Below are positions 1-11,700 of a DNA stretch of 64,000 bases, one piece after another. The notes beneath the pieces are model-generated. The model did no database searches. It saw nothing but the letters and a program-made list of their open reading frames with translations, and was not told the DNA's origin. The translations under genes were made by a program, and so were the position numbers. Each line of letters starts with the position of its first letter. The stretch's first letter is position 1. This DNA comes from Nectonema munidae (taxonomy: Eukaryota > Nematomorpha > Nectonematoida > Nectonematidae), in contig JAUIRK010000173.1 of assembly GCA_030549495.1 (NCBI GenBank), positions 124,001 through 188,000 on the forward strand. The letters are read 5' to 3'.

Positions 1-175
1 CCTTTTTGTTTTCACAAATACTCTTTTGTTTATGATAATTTTTATATTTTGTACATTTAGCGTATCTATAACCTTTAAATTAATGATTCCTTGTGCATAT
101 ATGTCACTATAAATATTTTTTATACTGCCAGAAATATTAAAGTTCAGCAATTTACTACAAAAAAAAAGAGAGCCT

Positions 176-441
176 CTTTTCACCCAAAAACACATTCAAA
201 AAAAAACATCATAGGTAGCAACAGAAACTATTTAAATCAAATAATCAGTGAAATTTAACAAAAAATTACAATTAATCAATTGAGTTCAAAAGTAAAGGAT
301 TTAAAAGTTAGTAAAGCCTAAAGCAAGAGTTAGTACATTACATACTAAAATATTATGTTCATGATAAAATATATATAAAAAAGAAAAAAAACAATTTAAT
401 AAATTTTTAGGTGTTTTTTGAATGTGTTTTTGGGTGAAAAG
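176..441. repeat. Short foldback/MITE-like element with perfect 28-bp inverted arms
   Basis: The arm at 176-203 (begins CTTTTCACCC and ends in an A run) is the exact reverse complement of the arm at 414-441 (ends GGGTGAAAAG). The 210-bp interior is AT-rich and non-coding. No clear target duplication is visible, so the family is unknown. Perfect arms over 28 bp suggest a non-autonomous foldback element rather than chance. Confidence 0.5.
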
Positions 442-620
442 ACCAAAATTTTTTGCGCCGCAAAAAAAGGCTTTCTTTATTTTTTTGAAGCTTTTTCAAA
501 GTTCAATAGTTAATGAACAAACACTTACTATTATTTAATTGTAAAAATATTAAATTTATTTATTTATTTTTACTACATTTCACACAAATAATATGTTTTC
601 GTGAGTGCTCACTGCTTATT

Positions 621-845
621 GGGTCTATTAGACTCATGTTCACCTGCAACGTAATGCTAAAAGTTTTTAGGTCGTTGCCGAAAAAAAAAATAACTTTGAC
701 AAAAATATTTTTTGAATGATTTAAATACAAGTAGAATGAGGCATTTTAAAAGTTTCAAAACTATATGTATAATTTATGACAAAAAAATCTTCATTTTTAA
801 AGTTTCTCTAGTCTGATAGACCCATGTTTGCTTGATGAGGGTTAA
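621..845. repeat. Possible piggyBac-type MITE remnant ending in TTAA
   Basis: GGGTCTATTAGAC at 621-633 is inversely matched at 811-823 with one mismatch. The right side continues to a GAGGG followed by TTAA at 842-845, the end structure used by piggyBac-type elements. A matching outer left end is not visible, so the element is partial or the reading is wrong. Confidence 0.25.
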
Positions 846-2059
846 ACAATAATTCTTTTTCTGCAAAATTTATAAAAAAGATTCATTCTTGTATAAAATC
901 TTTACTTCGTTAGAGTCTACACTACACCCAAAAATCACAAGTTGTAATTCTTCACAAACATTAAATAATAACGTATTGCCATCAAAATATGCCTGACTGC
1001 ATTTGCTTGAATGTCAGCTCATTTTTCATCATCACCATATGCGCGCTTATTATCCTGTGATATGATTGTGAGGCTATAGTATCAACGGAAGTTTTAATTT
1101 CACTACAACTTTCTTCAAAAGAATGATGATAGCATATGCACTGATCCAATATATATTATATTTTTTTTATATTCTTTTAGGTTAACTTTTTTCAGAGTGG
1201 GACCATTTTATTTTTTAAGTTTCATTTACATAGGAAGTTTCTGGATGCTAATTTAAACTTTTTTATAAGCACTACTGCTATACATTTGGTGTTTATCATA
1301 TAGAGTTCACGAAAAAATAGAGTTCGAACTGTCTTCAAAATGTAAGAAACTGAATTTCAAACAATATCAGTCCTCATTTTGAACAAAATATACAGTAATT
1401 CTATAAAGATCCTTCATATCACATTGTCAAAACAAAAAGTTGCATTAATGAAGATGTGGATCAGTTAGTTGTTTTAACTAGGTTATTTAAATTTGAAAAT
1501 TAGGAAAATCTTTGAAAATTCATAGTTAAATCAGATATAAAAATAAAGTAAATTATCAATTGTAATATTTAGTTAATTTAATTTGATGAATATTATAAAT
1601 GTTTTTTTAAGTACTTTTTTTGAGAAATTTTTTTATTAACTTTTTGTAACTAGTTCATTGAACTGATTTTTGAGTTAGTATAATTTTATGATAAGCACAA
1701 AGTAGTTAAAAAAAACTCTTTTCACTGCATGTTATTTCAACACAAAGTTTAACATATTCACCGTTTTGAAACTATTTTTTATAAAAAATTATGTTAAAAT
1801 CATATTTATCAATAAAAAAAATTTTTGATAACATCTAGTCGATATATCGGGTGATGCGAATAATATTAATGTAAGTTATGCCCAAAAGTAAAGTTTTAAT
1901 ATTGAAGAAGTTTGATGTACTATTTTTATCTTTGAAATTCTCAAAATAGAAATTGAACATATGGATAAATGAAATATATTGGGAAAGTTTTTGAAACTTT
2001 CAAACAAGTCATGTTCCAGCACTGATAATTTTATTATCTAATGATTAATTTTTATCGGA

Positions 2060-3994
2060 AAAATTTAAGCTCGCAGTTTCCATTCCAAAAAACTCCACTT
2101 ATTTGTCACCAAGAATACAAAATGAAATAGTTGCATCTTTAAAAAGTTTTGTTCTATAAAAAATAATATTTGAAATCAATAACTCAACATATCTGTCATT
2201 GAAAGCTGATGGAACAAAAGATATAAGTGGAAAAGAATGCCTGTCAATTGTAAGTAGTTTAATAGGGTGCTCATTTTCATTGATTCCTTTTCTTTTGCAT
2301 AAGGTGTTGAGATTTTTGAAAGGAAAGACCGTAAAGGAAGCATTAATTAGGATGGTCTATCTGAAAGAATGTGATGCATCTTCTATCAGCACCGCAATTC
2401 TAGACATTCTTGATAAGTGTAAAATTCAAAAACACAAAATTATAAGTCAATGCTATGATGGCGCTTGCTAGGATGTCAGGTAATATTTTTCTACCAGTAC
2501 TTATAAATGAAAAATGATATCTTAACAGGCAAGAAAAATGGAGTCCAAAAAAAATCAGTGAAGAACTTGAAAGATACATTCCTTATATTCATTGTGTAAA
2601 CCATCAGCTTCGTCATTGATAAATAATTATGGAAAAATAATATCTTCTCTGGAAAAAGTAAAAAATAGTTCTGATCTAGATGTTTCTTTCGAAGCAAGTG
2701 GTCTACTTCATGCTTTAAAAGACGATTCTTCAATATTTGTAATGCTTATGGTTGAAAAGTTTCTTAATGTAATGAAGCCTGCTAATGACTACTTCCAAGT
2801 AAACTACATTTTCGAAGTTACATGAATATTGCTCTATATACTAATTGATTTAGAAAGAAGATAATAATATCATTATTGGGATAAGTTTGGTAGAAGATTT
2901 GGTGAAAGTTTTGTTAGAATTCAAAGATGATGAAAATGAATTTGATTCATCAAGAAAGACAATTCCAGTTCCACAGATATTTTTTTTTGATATTTTCGAT
3001 GATAACGCAGAAAAAATCATAACATTTCGTATTCTCTACGATGAAAGCTTACAATTGATTCTAGAGGAATTTGACAACAGGTTTGGTTTTCGACAAATGT
3101 TCATCCTTTTAATTGTTTTTTCTGATTTAATGAAAAAAACTGCACAATAATGAAAGAACTTTCATATTTATCCCCTGAAAGTGTAGGATTTTTGGAATAT
3201 GAAAAACTAAAACCTTTTATATCCCATATACAAAATATATCTCAGCAGATTTTTTTGGAACTTAAAGTTGGAAAAGAATAAATTTAAAAAAAGATACAGA
3301 AAGAATCTAACGTTATTGATGTTTTTGAGGTATTAGAACCAGTTAAAGAAGCATTTCCTAACATATATAAACTATATGAAGGTAATTTAAAGCAATTTTG
3401 TATTATTTAAAATGACTCTTATTCTCTTTCAGGCCTTTTTACGGTAGGTTAGAGTACAGCAGTTTGTACTCTTTTATGTTATGTACTCTCTCAGTTTGTA
3501 TTAATTTTGTTGAAAGAAGTTTTTCAACATTAAATAGGATTATGACCCCTCTTAGACACCGTCTAGAAGAAACAATTTAATATTTCTTTCTTTTATGAAA
3601 GAATATACTAAAAAAATTGACATAGAAAAATTCATATTTTTTTTTTCAAATAAAAGAAAACTTACATTTTAAAGAAGTCATCAATTTCTTACTTTTTTGT
3701 TTTTCAAGTTAAAAACTTTTTGCAAAATTATATAAATTTTAGAAAAAAATTTCTCATTTGTTGTTAGTCAAACTTTTTCTTTTCAAGTAATGAAGATCTC
3801 ATTTTTTTAGTGTTGTTAGTTTTTGTTGCCAAATAAATTGAGAAGCTGAAGAGGGAGGTAAGAATTGCAACCGTTACTGATTGGAATAAACTTAACTAAT
3901 AAATTTTTGAAATAGTTAAATCTTTTTAAAATTAATTAGACTCCAACTTTGCCCCCCCCCCTTCCCCTAGAAAAAATTTCTGGGTACGCCTCTG
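2060..3994 (+). mobile_element. Decayed hAT transposon (ZMYM/52-kDa-repressor-like transposase)
   Basis: Fragments of one hAT transposase lie in order on the + strand. SPRIQNEIVASLK is near 2100, KADGTKDISGKECLS at 2199, QCYDGAC near 2450, YIHCVNHQLRH near 2580, a middle helical part at 2640-3150, and the C-terminal dimerisation motif ERSFSTLNRIMTPLRHRLEE at 3510-3575. Stops and frame changes separate them, so it is not functional. A probable right end is CTGGGTACGCCTCTG finishing at 3994, the reverse of a typical hAT terminus (CAGAGGCG...). The matching left terminus was not found, so the left limit is approximate. Confidence 0.75.
2199..2471 (+). pseudogene. hAT transposase fragment, N-terminal catalytic region
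   Basis: This frame reads KADGTKDISGKECLSIV and later QCYDGAC. These match the hAT motifs around the first catalytic Asp (the usual form is LADETTDISxxEQLS) and the following QxYDGAxxMSG. The first Asp is kept. The frame stops directly after the QCYDGAC motif, and the following GVQ...YIHCVNHQ motif continues in another frame from about 2535. It is a relic of the element spanning 2060-3994. Confidence 0.7.
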
Positions 3995-4559
3995 GTTAGA
4001 GTATAGCATATTTAGTAATAAAACTTTTTGTTACGCATGCAGTTGTTTCATCAGTATAAAATGGAAATCTGAAATATGACCATAGGTTTCAATAACTGGG
4101 CAAGAGTAATACTGAGAGCTAAAGGCATTATTACACGCGATGAGTTATGTCCATTGTCTCTCAATGTCCTAATTGGAAACTTTTAAACAAAGAATCTATT
4201 CAATTAATTTTAGATCCGGTTTGTCAGTCCATTTTCGTCAAAAACCGTAACTATTTGAAAATTTTCTGAATTAATATCTTATTGCGTGCATTATAAAACT
4301 GTTGTTTAATCGAAATGTGGTTAATGAAATGTATTTATCAAGCTTGAGTTAGTTATAATCTTATATTCAAAAAAATACAAGAGCTTCAAAATGTTATAAA
4401 TATCTAACTTATTTTTCTTCACGATAGTGTGAAGAATTTATATCAATTCTTGAGCAAACCGTTATCCTGGTGATTTCAATTGAAAAAGAAGAAATTGAAA
4501 TCTACTCGATCCTAATAGCTGAGTGTAAAAACAATAGCAGGCATTAAGAATTATCAATT
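3995..4559. other. Intergenic spacer, nothing recognised
   Basis: AT-rich sequence between the hAT right end and the LINE 3' end. No coding similarity, RNA gene or repeat structure was recognised. Confidence 0.5.
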
Positions 4560-5134
4560 TATTTTTTGCTATATTTAATTCAATTCAATTTATTTACATC
4601 GAAACAGGCGTTTTGTAGTGTCACAACCACTATTGAAGAAAAAGAAAAGCATAAAAAAAAAAAGAAAAAATATATATATTCATAAGTTATACATAATGAA
4701 CATGAAAACATATTAATTCAAATGAGGTAACTCAATTTGTGAAGGATGAAGACAGATCATTAATATAATTTTGAAATAGTTGTTCTTTAAACTTGACGAA
4801 TGAGGTTATTTTTCTAACGGATCTTGGGAGGGAGTTAAAAAGAAGCGAGGAAGTAGAATGAATGTCTTTTTCAATTTTTGTTTTTGGATCGGATTGGTGT
4901 AAAAAACTTATTTAGACTGACATGTTTTTCTTCTGAGGAGCAGTGAAGTTCTTTAAATGTCAAAAGAAGAAATTTGAGCTGAAGGTAATTGATGCTTGGG
5001 AGAATTTTTGAGGATTTGTAGTGATCAATTTAAAATTTAAACATTGTTTTATGTTAAAAATTTATTTCAGACACTTTTTAATTAGTCTCTCAAACTTGTC
5101 CATGTCCTTTTGTTTAGAAGTGGGAAGTATGTTT

Positions 5135-6160
5135 TCAGGCCATAATTAAAATTGTTGAAAATATAGGCTTTAACCAGTAAAGTTTATGAGAGGTAGTTAG
5201 AAATGAAGTAGACTTTTTCAGAGCATTGAGTTGGTGTTTGGATTTTGTTATGATTATGTTGAAGTGGTATTCGATTGTAAAGGTGTTTGAGATATTAATT
5301 CCCAAGATATTTATGGAATTTCTAGTTTTAATGTTCTCTGCTTTAAATGAAGTTGAAGGACTGGCATAAACTTTGGGTGAGAAAAGTGTCGTATACGTTT
5401 TAGAAAGGTTAATGGACATGTAATTGTCGTAGCACCATTTTTGAATATTGCTTGTTGTAGTTAGGATGGCTAGTTCTAGTCAGTCTAAAGAATGATGGAA
5501 GGATACTGAAAAAATGTCATCTGCATAGAGGAACAGTTTGGCATGAGTTGAGTTGAGTTGATGGAGGAGGGTAGATCATTGATAAAGAGATTGAATAATA
5601 AGGGGCTTAGAACAGAACCTTGAGGTAATCCTTGATTAGAGAGGGTGGGTGAGGAAAAGGTTTGATTGAAAAAAGTTTGTGTAATGCGATTAGAGAGATA
5701 GGATTTTAATAAGCAGATACTGTTGGTGTCGAATTTCATGTTAGAAAGTTTTTTGGAAACGAGTTTGTGATTAATGCGGTCAAAAGCGTTAGTAAGATCG
5801 AAGGAAGTAATGGTTGCTTATAATTAGCGTTAAGTTTTGAAAAAATTAGTTAAATGATTGAATCGATACAGTCGCTGGAGGATGGTTTTTTCTGGAAGCT
5901 GTACTAGTGCGGGTAGAGAAGTGAGTTGTTTGAAATATGCTCTGATGTTTGGGAGAGGTAGACTTTTTCGAAGATTTTGGAGATTGCAGGAGTATTTGAT
6001 ATAGAACGGTAGTTCGAAATATTTTCCCTGGAGCCTTTTTTATGTTTAAGATTGTTGAGAGTTTCAAGGATTCAGGAAATGTGTTGTGAATGAAGGTAAG
6101 ATTGATAAAGTGGGTTAAGATAGGAGTTAAATAGTCTTGGCAATCTTTTATGACATTCAT
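5135..6160 (-). pseudogene. LINE reverse transcriptase fragments
   Basis: The frame at 5846-6160 covers the PESLKLSTILNIKK start of the RT domain. That at 5485-5739 has LSNRITQTFF, then GLPQGSVLSPLLFNLFINDL, the strongly conserved RT core. The YADD box follows but is damaged: only QMTFF is read in this frame. That at 5135-5419 holds the KTYTTLFSPK and NILGINIS motifs of the thumb. Frame changes separate the parts, so no functional enzyme is encoded. Confidence 0.8.
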
Positions 6161-6386
6161 AGGCAGGAGGTCGAATGGGAATAAATAAGATTTGGATGAT
6201 TAAATGATCTGTATCACTAGATCAATGGAGATTAGTTTAAATTTAAAAGGAGCAGTTAATGCGGAATGATTAGTATTGGAGGCTGGTGAATGAACTGAGC
6301 TTGAATCTTCGAGGGGTGTTGCACTTTGATTATTAAATTCGTTGTTAAATATATTGCTAATCTCTACTGGATCATGTATAATTTGT

Positions 6387-7070
6387 TCATAGTGGTTGAT
6401 TGTCGTTGGTGTTGGTTATACTTTTACATGTTTGCTTCAAAAATTTCCAGAATTCTTTTTGGTTAGGTGAGTGCGTAAGAAGTTTCCTTTTTATGTAATT
6501 GTATTTTGATAACTTAATGTTGTTCGCAACTTTATTGCTAAGGGTTTTGAATTTCTTGAAATCTTTTAGTTGCTTAGAGGAGATGAAGATCTTAAAAAGA
6601 TTGTTACGTCTTTTGATTAGGGATTTGATTTCGGGATTAATCCATTGAGGTTCGTAAGCTTTGATTTTGAGTGAATAGGATGGACAAGATTTGTTATATA
6701 TTGAAAAAATGGGAGTGGGGATGTCGTCAAATGAAGTAAAGATGAATTGTGGTGATTGATGGATGTGATGACACGAGAAATTATGTATCAATGATTTAGC
6801 AGAATAGTTATTAAAATTTCTTTTGAGGTAAAAATAGTTTTGATGTTTATTCGAAAAATTGAGGCATGAGAGTAATATTGAGTCATCGGAGAGCGGATGC
6901 CTGAAAACTTTTGTGCAGCTAATGAAGTTTCTCATGTTTGAAAGAATCAGATCGAGTTTGGATTTATAACAGACTTTAAAAAAAGTGTTGCACTTTATGA
7001 GTTGTTTGAGGTTGAATTCATCTCTTAGGCGAAATATAATTATTTTATAATAGTAAGTTTGATAACACAA
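6387..7070 (-). pseudogene. LINE endonuclease C-terminus and linker
   Basis: A 227-codon open frame. Residues 15-60 read LRDEFNLKQLI then LDLILSNMRNF and HPLSDD, which resemble the end of LINE apurinic endonucleases (QLI...DLIFTN...SDH). The rest is the basic linker with EPQWINPEIKSLIKRRNNLF, typical of the segment before the RT. It runs into the RT fragments on the same strand. The His of the SDH catalytic motif reads Asp here, so the nuclease would be dead even if complete. Confidence 0.7.
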
Positions 7071-8560
7071 AATAATATTTTAATTTAACTAATTACTAAT
7101 ATGTGTGGCCTGGCAAGAAAATGGGTGACATAAGAATATATAACAATACTATATTACCAGCTCTCGTTCAAATTTAAATATCTGTGTATCTTTTTATTTT
7201 AAGCATTTATTTAATATTATTTTTAATTTCAAGTTCTTATTTGTAAATAAAGAACATATTTGTGTGTATTTGGGTAAAAAGTCCTACCGCCTAATGGGCT
7301 ATTTTTTCTCTTGTCGACGCAAAAGTTAACGATTCAATCATATTGATTAAGAATGTAGTTCGATTTAACCGATTTGTTTACGAGTCTACGTTCCGAAAGT
7401 GAACGTAGACGAATTCAGTGATCTCTATTTAAAATAAAATTTAAATTAAAATAAATTATTTTTTGAAATGAAAAAAAAATAAGAGTTGGCATGCGTTCTC
7501 TTTGAGAACACTGGTACTAAATGAGTTAATAAAATCCTTTTACTTATCCGCATTCATCGTTTAAATTGGGAGCTGGCAGCTGATTGAAAAAAATTTTTTA
7601 AAAATGATTCTCAAAGTTAGCGTGTACCTCTCAGCTTAACAGTTGAAGGTCAAGGGCTCGATCCCCATAGCTCTCAACTCTTAAAAACAAATATACAAAA
7701 ACTGTGATTAACCATCTTAAGCATAATAGGAGCATATAGCCTTACGGCTGAAAGTGCTTTGATATCTCCAACCAACCCAACTCTCATCAACTTTCAACAT
7801 TTTGACAATGTGGTTTCCATGTTAATTATCGAATATTTAAGAAATATTGCAATATTTTTATACCAATTTTTTTGTGGTACCATTTCAAAAAGATATTTAA
7901 AAATTACCCTAGTGTTACTTTCGATTAAAAAAGAGGCTTTTTCTTGATTCTATTAGAAGTTAGTAAAAATTGGAAAATATTCTTTTGTGGTTTACAAAAT
8001 TTTTTTTGTTTTTTTGTCATAAATTGTTATCATCTTTTAGTATTATATTTTTTTTCATCAAGAACTATATTATTTTATGATAAATAATTTAAATATATAT
8101 GAAAGGCATGACTATTATTTTTTAGATGCTTAGTCAAAATACAAATGTTTTCTTCTTGGAATCTCGAATTAAAACTTTTTACCTCATAGTTTGATAAAAG
8201 TGGAATAATTGTGTCTAAGACCTGATGGCACTTTAAAAAGGATATATTATAGAATTATAAGTAAATATAGGAACCAGATAAAACCTAATGATTATATATT
8301 AGATAGATAGTTATTATATAGATAGTTTATATTTATATATTTATGACGAATTTTCAATTTTTTCTTCTTAACTTTGATATCAATAAACAAGGAGGATGAA
8401 TGCATGATAAATGAGATAATATGAAAGAATAAAAATTATAAAATTATAATTTAATAGTTATTATAGAGTTATGAATAAAAATCTATAATCTAAAAAATAT
8501 TTCCAATTTTTTAATAATTTTAAACTTCTATATCGTACAACTTTTTTGTAAAATTTTATA
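7071..8560. other. Upstream region of the PKA gene; no coding region
   Basis: AT-rich sequence that should contain the promoter and 5' untranslated region of the PKA regulatory subunit gene. No TATA box, initiator or 5' splice structure could be assigned with confidence. A tRNA-like stretch at 7612-7680 is listed separately. Confidence 0.5.
7612..7680 (+). repeat. tRNA-like SINE head
   Basis: GGCTCGATCCCC resembles a pol III B box, preceded by an A-box-like stretch (GTGTACCTCTCAGC). No clean cloverleaf forms, so this is more likely a SINE head than a tRNA gene. It differs from the abundant SINE elsewhere in the window. Confidence 0.3.
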
Positions 8561-8716
8561 ATGGTCGAAGAAGAAAAAATACTCAAAGAGTGTGAGAATT
8601 ATGTCAAAGCTCACGATGTTCAGAAAATTTTAAAAGATGCTATAATTCAATTATGTATTTCCAAACCGGAAGATCCTATATTCTACTTAAAGGAATATTT
8701 TGATAAACTTTCACTG
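8561..8716 (+). CDS. PKA-RI coding exon 1 (docking/dimerisation domain)
   Basis: Encodes residues 1-52. The open frame continues past the exon, but similarity to RI subunits stops at EYFDKL, four codons before a GTAAAA donor at 8717. It joins in phase 0 to exon 2. The helix motif [11 protein letters not shown] then LKDAIIQLC and the [12 protein letters not shown] end match the RI docking domain, including the paired Cys positions used for RI disulphides. Confidence 0.9.
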
Positions 8717-11700
8717 GTAAAATTAATCCCTTTATTTCTATTTCTCCAAATCAAATTTGTCTTTCAAATATACTGTCACATCTGTTTTTTATGTGTAATA
8801 CTTTTAAATTTCAGCAAAGTATACTTTTAAAAACCTTACTTTTATTTTTATTAATTTTATTTTTATATTTTTTTAAATGGAGTTATCATATTGGAAACAA
8901 AATATGATATAAAATTCTAATAATAATATAATTCCCATTTATGAATATGTTGATACCCTTAAAAATTTTTTTGTGATAAAATTAAACTATTAAAATTATG
9001 ATTATACAATTGTGTTGTAATATAATATAATCAATTTTTAGGATTTAGGGGTGGTATTATCGATTAAGAAAAATGTCTCGTTAAATTTTTCTTTTAGAAG
9101 TTTGTTCTGTTATGAATAAATGAGTTTTCATAATTCAAAGTTTACCGGTTAACCACCTCAGTCGACAATTGTCAACTTTACAAAAATGTTAATCATCTGC
9201 GTTTATAAATGTTTTTTACCACTATCAAAACAATAATATAATAAACATTTACAAATTGTACCGAGATTAGTATAAATCTCTTTTTGAATTGGCTAAATAA
9301 TTTTTGTATGTGAACTTTACTTATCATTGCCAGGACTTTTTTTTGTTATAAAGCAATATTGCTATATTTTATATAAAATAATAGTTTGTCATAAGTATGT
9401 TAACTTCATAAAATTAAACATGGCTATTTTCTTAGCATGGACATTGATCCATTAAATGTTTAAATTATGGGATCAGTATATCACTAATGGATATCCCGTA
9501 TAATATCGATGTAGTTAATTCATTTTTTCTTAATTATTAATATATTTTTATTTAAAGAAACATTAAAAAAAATCTACAGTAAAGTAAGTCCCTGTAATAA
9601 TTTTTTTATTAATCTCATATTTTATCTTAATTCCGTTATTGTGTCTTTTTCCATTAATCTTTGAACGACCTTACGGATTTAAATAATATATATTTTTTAA
9701 ACCCTTTTAGATCCTGGTTTTGAAAATGTTTTTTCTTTCCTTTTTTGAATAAATTTCATATAAATTAAAAGAAACGATTTTTTATTTCGTAAGTCACTGG
9801 TACTATAATAATGTGCACGCCTACTGTTTATAAGAGTTAAACTTATACGTGTCCTATTCATTGTCCCAATGATCTAAAACATTTTTTCTTCAATTTTTCG
9901 TAAACTTGCATAACTTATGCACAGTAAAGAGTTGTTTTTTAATTTTAAGACTGTAGCGTATGTTCGTAATATATAAATATACTTTCTTATAATTCAGCGC
10001 CCTTGAAATCAGGTTTGCCCACCCCCTTCCCTTAGCTTAGAGTGTGGCGATCTGGCTGTGTATGTTCATCTAATTCGGGACTGCAAATTTTATAGGTTTT
10101 CACCACCGATTGTGGATAACGTACTGCCATACTGCGCTTAACAAAGTTAAAAAAGAGAGGTATTGGTCACCGTTTAGCCCTTTTCATGAAAAAGTTTTCT
10201 AAAATTAATCATCTACTTTTCTTTTTCAATAAGTTTCTATATAACTCAAACTGGCAATTTTTATTTAATGTAAACTTGGTGTCCCATGGCGGCTGGAAAC
10301 TGCAACTAATAATGCCAGTGAGTATATTCACTCAAGAATATCTTTCTCATAGACCAGAGCTCACCAAACTTTTCTTGAAGCGTGCCGGATTACCGAAAAT
10401 TAAAAAAACGCGTTCCGAAATATTTAAAAGAATACCGGCATTATAAAATTCCTAAAACAAAATAAAGCAAACTTTTCAGTGTTTTGCCTATGGATGTGAC
10501 AACGTTGATACACTAAGGATGCATAAAAATGAGAATGAAGACAATATATTTCAAAAATACTTATTTTATAAAACCTATCAATATCAAAATTTAGCTTGCG
10601 GGTCTGAAAACTTACTTTGCAGGCCGGATCTGGTCCTCGAACCGTTGTTTGGTGACCCCTGTCATACATAAAAAATAATTGTATGTTTTCATTTCATTTG
10701 TACGTGGCACTAATGATATGAGTCTCTTACGTTGCGTTGCGATATTCAAGATTTTAGGTAGGAGTATGTTGAGATCATTTAGTCATTATCGGTAATGTTG
10801 CACTATCCGTGCATCGAAAAACGTCTTTCCTATGCCATTGGCTTTTTATCGATGCATGGATAGATATGCACGGTACTATCCGTGCATCGATAAAAAGCCA
10901 ATTGCATTGGAAAAACGTTTATCGATACACGGATCGTGCAACATTATCATTATCATCTGTCAATCCTATTAGTACTTCGCTATGATTTGTGTAAAATTAG
11001 TTTTTTTAACATATCAACTGAAACTTATAATATTCAACTAAAAATAAAAGATCGCTAAATACATCTTTCGTTTAAAAGAAAAAAGTTAAAAAATAAAAAT
11101 CATGAAATTTAGCGGCTTTTTGCTAAATTGGCATTTCTGTAATGCACTTTAAGAAAACTATTTTTATTACTTACTATTACTAACCAACTTATCTAATTAC
11201 TGATATACGATTTACAAACTTTTATTTTTCCAAATGTTGCGCTGTGAGTTCTTTCTTTGTATAGTCAGCTTTTTAGAGAGAAAAATCTTCCCGAAACCTT
11301 TCCCAAGGTTTAACGAGTGGAGGTATAAATATTTTCAGATAATTGTACTTTTCGTGACATAATGAATCTTAAATGTTCTTATTTTATTAATTCGATTTTG
11401 AAATAAAATTTTTCAAAAGAGGAGACAATGATTCTTACATGTTTTTAGTATTTTATAAATTTGTTCAATATACAAGTGTGTCTTGGAATGAAATTGTCAA
11501 ATGGAGTAACAACGAAACGAAAAATTTGGGACTCCAAAATTATACATTTTATTTAAATATGTAAATTTATTAAGATTTTGTAACGGTTTTGGGAGTTAAA
11601 TTAACCGATGAATTAGTTGACATTATTCACCGGTTAATTTTCACCGAGTACCGTTACTAATTATAACTACCATTTTATCCGATCTATCTGAAACACGCTT

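Larger units (their letters stand above)
1..2059. other. AT-rich intergenic DNA, no gene seen
   Basis: No coding region with recognisable similarity is visible on either strand. The stretch is very AT-rich with many homopolymer runs. Two inverted-repeat structures lie in it and are listed separately. Between about 850 and 2059 I see nothing else. Confidence 0.6.
4560..7070 (-). mobile_element. 5'-truncated non-LTR retrotransposon (Jockey/CR1-like), decayed
   Basis: On the - strand this reads from the C-terminal part of an apurinic-type endonuclease (6900-7035, with LSDDSILLSCL standing for the usual SDH motif), through the linker (6387-6900), into the reverse transcriptase (about 6160 down to 5135), and then a 3' untranslated tail to about 4560. 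The ORF is broken into at least four frames. The 5' part, including most of the endonuclease and any ORF1, is missing, the usual result of incomplete target-primed reverse transcription. Clade assignment is from remembered motif patterns only. Confidence 0.75.
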
